DNA of 64,000 bases from Chromobacterium sinusclupearum (GTDB taxonomy: Bacteria > Pseudomonadota > Gammaproteobacteria > Burkholderiales > Chromobacteriaceae): positions 30,809 through 94,808 of the forward strand of contig NZ_PPTF01000043.1 in NCBI RefSeq assembly GCF_002902845.1. Reading direction: 5' to 3'. Positions within the stretch are counted from its first letter, which is position 1, and every line of letters starts with the position of its first letter. Positions 57,766-64,000 of the stretch are shown one piece after another. The notes beneath the pieces are model-generated. The model was not told the origin of the DNA. It did not search any database and saw only the letters and a list, made by a program, of their open reading frames with translations. The position numbers and the translations under genes are program-made.

Positions 57766-59397
57766 TTACTCCAGGCCCTTGCTGGCCAGGTAATCTTCAT
57801 AGTTGCCGGTGTAGTAGTCGTAACCGCCCTTGCCGTCCAGCTCCAGCACGTGAGTGGCCAAAGAGCTCACGAATTGACGGTCGTGCGAAACGAAGATCAG
57901 CGTGCCCTTGTACTTTTCCAGCGCCATGTTCAGGGACTCGATCGACTCCATGTCCATGTGGTTGGTCGGCTCGTCCATGATCATGACGTTCGGCTTCTGC
58001 AGGATCAGCTTGCCGTACAGCATGCGGCCCTTTTCGCCGCCGGACAGCACGCGCACCGGCTTGCCCACCTCGTCGCCGCCGAACAGCAGGCGGCCCAGCG
58101 TGCCGCGGATCACTTGCTCGTCGTCGCCTTCCTGGCCCCACTCGCGCATCCACTCGGTCAGAGTGGCGTCGCTGTCGAATTCGGCTTCGTGGTCCTGGGC
58201 GAAATAGCCGATCTGCGCCTTTTCCGCCCACTTGATGGTGCCGTAGTCGGCGGTCAGGCCTTCGGCGAACTTGGGATCGAATGCGCCGGCCAGCAGCTTG
58301 ACCAGCGAGGTCTTGCCCGCGCCGTTGGGGCCGATGATGGCCAGGCGGGCGCCGGCTTCCAAGATCAGGTTCAAGTCCTTGAACAACACCTTGTTGTCGT
58401 AGGCCTTGCTGAGGTTTTCCACTTCCACCGCCTGGCGGTGCAGCTTGAACTTGTCGTCCATCTCGAAGCGGATGAACGGGTTCTGGCGGCTGGATGGCTT
58501 CACTTCCACCATTTCGGACTTCAGCTTGTCCACCTGCTTCAGACGGCTGGTTGCCTGGCGCGCCTTGGACTTGTTGGCGGAGAAGCGGGCCACGAACTCC
58601 TGCAGTTCCTGGATGCGCTCCTTGGCCTTGCTGTTGGAGCTCAGCTGTCGCTCGCGGGCCTGGGCCGAGGCGATCATGTAGTCGTCGTAGTTGCCCGGGT
58701 AGATGCGGATGGTGTTGTAGTCCAAGTCCGCCATGTGCGTGCACACCGAGTTCAGGAAGTGGCGGTCGTGCGAGATGATGATCATGGTGGAGTTGCGCTC
58801 GTTGAGCACGTTCTCCAGCCAGCGGATGGTGTTGATGTCCAGGTTGTTGGTCGGTTCGTCCAGCAACAGGATGTCCGGATTGGAGAACAGCGCCTGCGCC
58901 AGCAGCACGCGCAGCTTCCAGCCCGGCGCCACTTCGCTCATCGGGCCGAAGTGCTGCTCCACAGGAATGCCCACGCCCATCAACAGCTCGCCGGCGCGCG
59001 CCTCGGCGGTATAGCCGTCGTATTCGGCGAACTTGGCTTCCAGTTCGGCCGCGTGCATGTAATCTTCTTCGGTGGCTTCGAGGTTGGCGTAGATGGCGTC
59101 GCGTTCGCTCATCGCCGCCCACATCTCGGTATGGCCCATCATCACCACGTCGATCACGCGCTGATCTTCGTAGCCAAACTGGTCCTGACGCAGTTTACCC
59201 AGGCGCAAGCCGTTCTCGATGGCGACTTCGCCAGCGGTTTGCTCCAGGTCGCCACCCAGAATCTTCATGAAAGTGGATTTGCCGGAACCGTTGGCACCGA
59301 TCAGGCCGTAACGGTTGCCTTCGCCGAATTTGACGGTAACCTTCTCGAACAGAGGTTTCACGCCAAACTGCATCGTAATATTGCTTGTGGTAATCAC
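57766..59397 (-). CDS. ybiT: ABC-F ATPase YbiT-like
   Basis: Soluble ribosome-associated ABC-F protein with two ABC domains and no membrane part. 543 residues. Walker [10 protein letters not shown] and GPNGAGKTS, Walker [12 protein letters not shown] and [10 protein letters not shown]. The linker between them has [10 protein letters not shown], and the protein is very close in outline to E. coli YbiT (530 residues), more so than to EttA. Probably acts on stalled ribosomes. Confidence 0.92.
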   Translation of the reverse strand: MITTSNITMQFGVKPLFEKVTVKFGEGNRYGLIGANGSGKSTFMKILGGDLEQTAGEVAIENGLRLGKLRQDQFGYEDQRVIDVVMMGHTEMWAAMSERDAIYANLEATEEDYMHAAELEAKFAEYDGYTAEARAGELLMGVGIPVEQHFGPMSEVAPGWKLRVLLAQALFSNPDILLLDEPTNNLDINTIRWLENVLNERNSTMIIISHDRHFLNSVCTHMADLDYNTIRIYPGNYDDYMIASAQARERQLSSNSKAKERIQELQEFVARFSANKSKARQATSRLKQVDKLKSEMVEVKPSSRQNPFIRFEMDDKFKLHRQAVEVENLSKAYDNKVLFKDLNLILEAGARLAIIGPNGAGKTSLVKLLAGAFDPKFAEGLTADYGTIKWAEKAQIGYFAQDHEAEFDSDATLTEWMREWGQEGDDEQVIRGTLGRLLFGGDEVGKPVRVLSGGEKGRMLYGKLILQKPNVMIMDEPTNHMDMESIESLNMALEKYKGTLIFVSHDRQFVSSLATHVLELDGKGGYDYYTGNYEDYLASKGLE

Positions 59398-59503
59398 GCT
59401 TGAGGATCCTTCAGCCGTAAGCCGTAAGTATCGGAAAAACGTAGGATTCTAGCACAAGCGCCATGAATTCCCGAAGCCTCCCGCGGTTGTTCGCCATGAA
59501 CTT

Positions 59504-59531
59504 TTGCCAGCCAGACGAATTCCGCTACAAT
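59504..59531 (+). promoter_or_regulatory. Promoter of dapA
   Basis: TTGCCA (59504-59509), 16-nt spacer, TACAAT (59526-59531), about 40 nt before the dapA ATG. Confidence 0.6.
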
Positions 59532-59570
59532 CGTAAACCTTGTAAATCCTTATTCCAGATAGGCAGAACT

Positions 59571-60446
59571 ATGCTTACCGGCAGCTTGGTAGCGCTCGTG
59601 ACCCCGATGTCTAACGACGGCGAGGTGGATTTTGCGGCGCTGCAACGATTGGTTGAGTTCCACATCGAAAACGGCACATCCGGCATCGTCGCCGTCGGCA
59701 CGACTGGCGAATCGGCCACCCTGTCGGTGGAAGAGCACATCGAAGTGGTCAAAGCGGTGGTCAAATACGCCGCAGGCCGGATCAAGGTGATCGCAGGCGC
59801 CGGCGGCAACGCCACCAGCGAGGCCATCGAGTTGGGCCGCCTGTCTGCCGAAGCCGGCGCCGACATGGTGCTGTCCGTGGTCCCGTACTACAACAAGCCG
59901 ACCCAGGAAGGCATCTATCAACATTTCAAGGCTATCGCCGACCACAGCCCGCTGCCGGTCATTCTTTATAATGTGCCGGGCCGCACCGTGGCCGACATGA
60001 GCAACGACACCGCGCTGCGCCTGGCTGCGCACCCGAACATCGTCGGCCTGAAGGATGCCACCGGCGACATCGGGCGCGCCTGCGACCTGGCGCTGCGCGC
60101 GCCGGAAGGCTTCGCGCTGTATTCCGGCGACGACGCCACCGGCATGGCCTTCATGCTGTCCGGCGGCCATGGCGTGATCTCGGTCACCGCCAATATCGCC
60201 CCCAAACTGATGAGCGAGCTGTGCGTGGCCGCCACCTCCGGCGACACCGCCAAGGCGCGCGCCATCAACGACAAGCTGCAAGGCCTGCACAAACAGCTGT
60301 TTGTCGAACCGAACCCGATTCCGGCCAAGTGGGCGCTGACGCGGATGCAACGCATCCCCGCCGGCATACGCCTGCCGCTGACGCCGCTGAGCGCCTCCGC
60401 TGAAGCGGTGGTTGAAGCGGCCATGAAACAAGCCGAAGTCATTTGA
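59571..60446 (+). CDS. dapA: 4-hydroxy-tetrahydrodipicolinate synthase
   Basis: Condenses pyruvate with aspartate semialdehyde, the first step of lysine and diaminopimelate synthesis. 291 residues from ATG at 59571. Schiff-base Lys in VGLKDATGD, Tyr in LYNVPGRT, and the TTGESATL loop. A frame upstream to 59463 contains the promoter. bamC follows 26 nt later, the same pairing as E. coli dapA-bamC. Confidence 0.97.
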   Translation: MLTGSLVALVTPMSNDGEVDFAALQRLVEFHIENGTSGIVAVGTTGESATLSVEEHIEVVKAVVKYAAGRIKVIAGAGGNATSEAIELGRLSAEAGADMVLSVVPYYNKPTQEGIYQHFKAIADHSPLPVILYNVPGRTVADMSNDTALRLAAHPNIVGLKDATGDIGRACDLALRAPEGFALYSGDDATGMAFMLSGGHGVISVTANIAPKLMSELCVAATSGDTAKARAINDKLQGLHKQLFVEPNPIPAKWALTRMQRIPAGIRLPLTPLSASAEAVVEAAMKQAEVI

Positions 60447-60472
60447 TCATCCCCTGCTTGATGGGAGTCCGC

Positions 60473-61588
60473 ATGAAACGCAGCGCGTCCGTCGCGATCC
60501 TGCTGGCAACCGGCCTGTTGGCCGCGTGCAGCAGCACTCAACAACCCCTGAGCAAGAATCTGGACTACAAGTCCGATGCGCCGAAAACCACCGGCAACAG
60601 CCTGGAAGTGCCGCCGGACCTGACCGCGCCGCAAGTCCAGAACAAATACAACCTGCCGAATGGCGTGGTCTCCGCCACTGACGACGCCACCGCGCCGGCC
60701 GTATCCTCCCCGGTCGCCGTGAACCAGCTGGACAACATCAAGATGGAGCGCGCCGGCACCCAACGCTGGCTGCTGGTCGGCAACAAGAAGGCCGCCGAGC
60801 TGTGGCCGGTGCTGAAAGCGTTCTGGCAGGAAAACGGCTTCGTCATCAAGACCGAAGACCCGAGCCTGGGCATCATGGAGACGGACTGGGCGGAAAACCG
60901 CGCCAAGCTGCCCAACGACGGCCTGCGCAAGCTGCTGGAAACCGTGGGCCTCGGCAGCGTCTACTCCACCGGCGAGCGCGACAAGTTCCGCATCCGCCTG
61001 GAAAACACGCCGCAAGGCACCGAGGTGTACTTCTCGCATCGCGGCATGGAAGAGGTCTACGCCGATAACAGCAAGACCAACACCATCTGGCAGGCCCGCC
61101 CGGCCGACCCGAACCTGGAAGCCGAACTGCTTGGCCGCTTCATGATCCGTTTGGGCCTGACCGAGGACAAGGCGAAAGCCCAGGTTCAGCAGACGCTGGC
61201 CAAGCCGGTCAAACCGCAGGACCCGATCATCGACGGCCAACTGCAGCTGTCCGACGGCTTCGACCGCGCCTGGCGCCGCGTCGGCCTGGCGCTGGACCGC
61301 GTCGGCCTGGTCGTCACCGACCGCGACCGCTCGCAAGGCCTGTACTACGTGAAGCCGGCCAAGAGCGAAACCGACAAGGAAGAAAGCGGCGGCTTCTGGT
61401 CCAGCCTGGCCTTCTGGAAGAGCAGCGATGGCAAGACCGTCAAACCGAGCGAGCAGGAATACCGGATCAAGCTGCAGGAGCTGAACAACGGCGCCACTTC
61501 GCTGCAGATCCAGGACAAGCAAGGCAAACCGCTGTCCGACGAATTCGTCAAAGCCGCGCTGGGCAAACTGCAGACCGAACTGCAATAA
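60473..61588 (+). CDS. bamC: Outer membrane protein assembly factor BamC
   Basis: Lipoprotein of the BAM complex. 371 residues from ATG at 60473 (GGGAG upstream). Lipobox LLAAC, an unstructured N-terminal stretch with YKSDAP and LEVPPDLTAP that in E. coli binds BamD, then two helix-grip domains. Co-transcribed with dapA. Confidence 0.94.
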   Translation: MKRSASVAILLATGLLAACSSTQQPLSKNLDYKSDAPKTTGNSLEVPPDLTAPQVQNKYNLPNGVVSATDDATAPAVSSPVAVNQLDNIKMERAGTQRWLLVGNKKAAELWPVLKAFWQENGFVIKTEDPSLGIMETDWAENRAKLPNDGLRKLLETVGLGSVYSTGERDKFRIRLENTPQGTEVYFSHRGMEEVYADNSKTNTIWQARPADPNLEAELLGRFMIRLGLTEDKAKAQVQQTLAKPVKPQDPIIDGQLQLSDGFDRAWRRVGLALDRVGLVVTDRDRSQGLYYVKPAKSETDKEESGGFWSSLAFWKSSDGKTVKPSEQEYRIKLQELNNGATSLQIQDKQGKPLSDEFVKAALGKLQTELQ

Positions 61589-61612
61589 AACAACAGCCGT
61601 CAGCACAAATGC

Positions 61613-61641
61613 AACAGCCCGCGCAATGCGGGCTGTTTTTA
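61613..61641 (+). terminator. Terminator after bamC
   Basis: 10-bp perfect stem (61613-61622 with 61628-61637), loop GCAAT, then a T-run. Confidence 0.9.
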
Positions 61642-61805
61642 TGCATAACTCATCTGATTGACCGGCTTGATGATTGATCAGTCCGTTGCGCAAGCGCGTT
61701 CAAGCGCTAATCGCCAGTATGTAACGCTTTGTATTTTGCAAGCGATTCTGTGGTTTTTGCATCAAATCAGCCAATAGACAAACATACGTCCTGGAAAAAG
61801 AACGC

Positions 61806-61833
61806 AAAAAAACCGGCCGAAGCCGGTTTTTTT
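61806..61833 (-). terminator. Terminator after the small Ala-rich lipoprotein gene
   Basis: 10-bp perfect stem (61808-61817 with 61822-61831), loop CGAA, long T-run on the minus strand. Confidence 0.88.
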
Positions 61834-61851
61834 GTTGTTGCTTTCCGCGAA

Positions 61852-62055
61852 TTACTTAGCAGCGGAAGCAGCCGGAGCGGAAGCCTCAGCAGCCGGAGCG
61901 GAAGCGGCCGGAGCGGAAGCCTCAGCAGCCGGAGCGGAAGCGGCCGGAGCGGAAGCTTCGGCAGCCGGAGCGGAAGCTTCAGCCGGAGCTTCTTTCTTAC
62001 CGCAAGCGGACAGGGCTACGGCCAGCAGGGCAGCAACGAGGAGCGACTGTTTCAT
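61852..62055 (-). CDS. Small alanine-rich repeat lipoprotein
   Basis: 67 residues. Signal peptide with lipobox LSAC (C18), then GKKEAPAEAS and tandem copies of a 12-residue unit, ASAPAAEASAPA-like, to the end. No folded domain. Probably a periplasm- or surface-facing lipidated spacer peptide; function unknown. AAGGTAA lies upstream of ATG at 62055, and a strong terminator follows, so it looks expressed. Confidence 0.75.
   Translation of the reverse strand: MKQSLLVAALLAVALSACGKKEAPAEASAPAAEASAPAASAPAAEASAPAASAPAAEASAPAASAAK
61881..61952. repeat. 36-bp tandem repeat, two perfect copies
   Basis: 61881-61916 and 61917-61952 are identical 36-bp units within the small lipoprotein gene, followed by degenerate partial units to about 61990. 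Length is a multiple of three, so copy-number change would keep the frame. Confidence 0.85.
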
Positions 62056-62313
62056 TTTTTCTTTACCTTTGAGGATAAGTTGAACAAGACGTCAGTTATC
62101 GCACGGTCTCGACGAAAAGCCGCGCGACTGAAAATCCATCAGTGAGCAAATTGTATCACGAAAAAAATGGCTGTATAGAGGGCAAAAATCTAAAAAAACC
62201 ACATAGCCGACCCGAGCCGGCCAATAGGCCGCACAGACGCAAAAACGGGCGTTTGCACGCGAAATATTCACGTTCCGAGCGTTGCCAATTCGATACAAGC
62301 CAAGAATTTGTGG

Positions 62314-63447
62314 TCATTCTACAACAACGTCTGATAAATGCCAGTACCCCGACAGATAACCATCGAACAGCGTGGCCAGCATTTCATCGGAATAGCTTCC
62401 CGCCGGCAGTCGACGCAGATTGCCAAAACGCCGCCAGGCATCCAGATCTTCATCCGCAGTTTCCACCTTTTCGCCATTGCAATAGACGCAGGCGTCGCAG
62501 AACAATATCTGGCTCTTGCGATCCAGCGCCAAGCCCCGCGCCGCCACCGCCTCGGCAAACTCGTCTTCATCGAGTTCATCTTCCGGCGCGTCATAGAACA
62601 CATGCGCCTTAGGCTCCGTCAGGTAATGGCCGAGGAAATCGCACACCGTGTCCTTGTCCCAACGTATTTGCGACAGCAAACCGGCCACCTGCTCTATCAT
62701 CTCATCGCCGATGCGGGCCGGCTCGGCCTGCAGCTTCAGATTCGGATCGGCATACACGCCGTCCAAGCACATGCGGTCCTGCAGATACACTAGGAACTGC
62801 GTCGCCAGCTCCTGCGCCGGCGGCGCGCGGAAACCGATCGAATACGTCATGCCCGGTTCCAGCGCCACGCCGTAGTGCGCGCAATGCGGCGGCAGATACA
62901 GCATGTCGCCGTGTTCCAGCACGAACTCCTGCTCCATGCGGAAATCCTTCAGCACGCGGATCGGCGCGTCTTCGATGAAGTCATCGTCATGCTGTGAAGA
63001 GATCTGCCAGCGCTTCTGGCCGCCTACCTGTAGCAGAAACACATCATAGGCGTCGAAATGCGGCCCCACGGTGCCACCGGGCGGCGCGTAGCTGATCATC
63101 AGATCGTCCAGCCTGGCATAAGGGATGAAGTTGAAACGCCACAGGATGTCGTCGATATGCGGCAGGTGATGGTTGACGCCCTGCACCAGCAGCGTCCAGT
63201 CGGTTTCGCCCAGCCGGCGGAAACGCGAGGCGCGGAAAGGGCCGCGCTCCAGATGCCACTTTTCCTTCTTGTATTCGATCAGCCGCGACTCCGCGTCATC
63301 GCGCTGCGCCAATTGCGACAGTACGGAAAAATCGACATGCGGGCCGACATCGGTCAAGGCGCCGCGGATCAGCAGCGGCTTCTTGTGCCAGTACTCGGCC
63401 AGAAATTGTTCGGGCGACATGCCGCCCAGCAGGTTTACAGTATTCAT
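62314..63447 (-). CDS. roxA: 50S ribosomal protein L16 arginine hydroxylase (RoxA/YcfD)
   Basis: JmjC/cupin-fold iron and 2-oxoglutarate oxygenase that hydroxylates an Arg of ribosomal protein uL16. 377 residues from ATG at 63447. Iron ligands H130 and D132 (GPHFDAYD) and H191 (CAHYG). GVGPH-like GTVGPH and SIGFRAP are typical of the family, with a winged-helix C-terminus. A GTG at 63471 is a possible alternative start. Confidence 0.9.
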   Translation of the reverse strand: MNTVNLLGGMSPEQFLAEYWHKKPLLIRGALTDVGPHVDFSVLSQLAQRDDAESRLIEYKKEKWHLERGPFRASRFRRLGETDWTLLVQGVNHHLPHIDDILWRFNFIPYARLDDLMISYAPPGGTVGPHFDAYDVFLLQVGGQKRWQISSQHDDDFIEDAPIRVLKDFRMEQEFVLEHGDMLYLPPHCAHYGVALEPGMTYSIGFRAPPAQELATQFLVYLQDRMCLDGVYADPNLKLQAEPARIGDEMIEQVAGLLSQIRWDKDTVCDFLGHYLTEPKAHVFYDAPEDELDEDEFAEAVAARGLALDRKSQILFCDACVYCNGEKVETADEDLDAWRRFGNLRRLPAGSYSDEMLATLFDGYLSGYWHLSDVVVE

Positions 63448-63586
63448 CGGTTTTTTCACGGGCTCATTCACCCGTCTATGGTTTACAATACGGCCAGGCG
63501 CACAGACGCCCTATCTTGCGGAGGAAGGAACACCCTGGTGCCTGCCCCTGTCAAGTTTTTTTACCATCCTCACGGATAATCGACTC

Positions 63587-64000
63587 ATGCAAATCGCCAA
63601 AAACACCATCGTCACGCTCCACTACGAGATGTTCGACGCCGAAAACAACCTGCTCGACAAGACCGAAGAGCCGATCAGCTACCTGCACGGCGGCTACGAT
63701 GGCATTTTCCCGTTGGTGGAAGAGGCGCTGGAAGGCAAGAACGTCGGCGATGCCGTTGACGTCAAGCTGACCGCCGACGACGCTTTCGGCGATCCGGAAG
63801 AAGAGCTGATCCGCGTGGAAGACCTGGAAGTGTTCCCGGCTGACGTGGAAGTCGGCATGGTATTCGAAGCCGATGATCCGGAAACCGGCGAACTGCTGCT
63901 GTTCCGCGTCACCGACATCGCCGACGGCAAAGCCGTGGTCGACGCCAACCACCCGCTGGCCGGCATGAACATCCGCTTCGCCGCCAAGGTTGTGGAAGTG
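63587..64000 (+). CDS. slyD: FKBP-type peptidyl-prolyl isomerase SlyD-like, partial
   Basis: 138 codons are visible before the right edge cuts the gene. The FKBP fold opens IAKNTIVTLHYEMFDAE and the IF (insert-in-flap) region carries the acidic stretch DDAFGDPEEELIRVEDLEVFP, both SlyD-like. Cytosolic prolyl isomerase and chaperone; whether a His-rich metal-binding tail follows lies outside the window. Confidence 0.92.
   Translation, partial: MQIAKNTIVTLHYEMFDAENNLLDKTEEPISYLHGGYDGIFPLVEEALEGKNVGDAVDVKLTADDAFGDPEEELIRVEDLEVFPADVEVGMVFEADDPETGELLLFRVTDIADGKAVVDANHPLAGMNIRFAAKVVEV

Noticed and set aside
57766..59397. EttA.
   Set aside because: ABC-F motifs are shared, but length and inter-domain linker resemble YbiT more closely.

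Overview
The window looks like chromosomal DNA of a GC-rich betaproteobacterium of the order Neisseriales, most likely the Chromobacterium group. Three things point there: an RmpM-type OmpA protein very like that of Neisseria, a minimal ProQ of neisserial length, and the betaproteobacterial order ndk-rlmN-pilW-rodZ-ispG-hisS-yfgM-bamB-der-hfq-hflX-hflK-hflC-hisZ-purA. Species cannot be fixed by reading alone. Nearly everything is housekeeping. I see no phage, insertion sequence, CRISPR array or defence island.

Layout. 1-5.6 kb: partial htpG, proQ, tRNA-Leu(UAA), an AT-rich gene-free stretch, a class C beta-lactamase, a Tat-exported peptidoglycan amidase, then tRNA-Cys and five identical tRNA-Gly genes. 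5.7-8.6 kb: pgsA, uvrC and a DUF4124 protein. 8.7-14 kb: guaB, a lipoprotein phosphoesterase and a divergent di-haem cytochrome c peroxidase with a Pho-box-like promoter. 14-29.4 kb: the long minus-strand supercluster purA to ndk, covering purine and histidine synthesis, membrane-protease regulation, RNA chaperoning, ribosome assembly, outer-membrane assembly, isoprenoid synthesis, cell shape, pili and rRNA methylation. 29.5-31.2 kb: a SPOR-domain protein and tRNA-Gln, -Thr, -Pro, -Pro.

31.2-43.5 kb: rdgC, a tiny-ORF locus with a hairpin, a DOPA-dioxygenase-family gene, class 1A dihydroorotate dehydrogenase, bacterioferritin, feoBA, dcd, glutathione peroxidase with a structured leader, two paralogous small proteins, acetylpolyamine amidohydrolase, a YchJ-like protein, a small lipoprotein, cysK and a Kv-type channel with a C-terminal zinc ribbon. 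43.5-52.6 kb: a macrodomain protein, xseA, a small lipoprotein, the operon ribF-ileS-lspA-ispH, and rmpM. 52.6-56.6 kb: sulfate assimilation (DUF934, cysI, cysH) with divergent cysB. 56.8-64 kb: a FabG-like SDR, ybiT, dapA-bamC, an alanine-repeat lipoprotein, roxA and partial slyD.

No clear new multi-gene system is present. The items most worth a second look are: a tRNA operon apparently split by a beta-lactamase/amidase segment; a perfect 19-bp palindrome centred near -42 of the feoAB promoter; a PhoB-type promoter before the cytochrome c peroxidase; a terminator-bearing leader before gpx; a 26-nt inverted repeat after cysB; DnaA-box sequence before xseA; two unknown small paralogues; and a bacterioferritin lacking its haem-ligand methionine.
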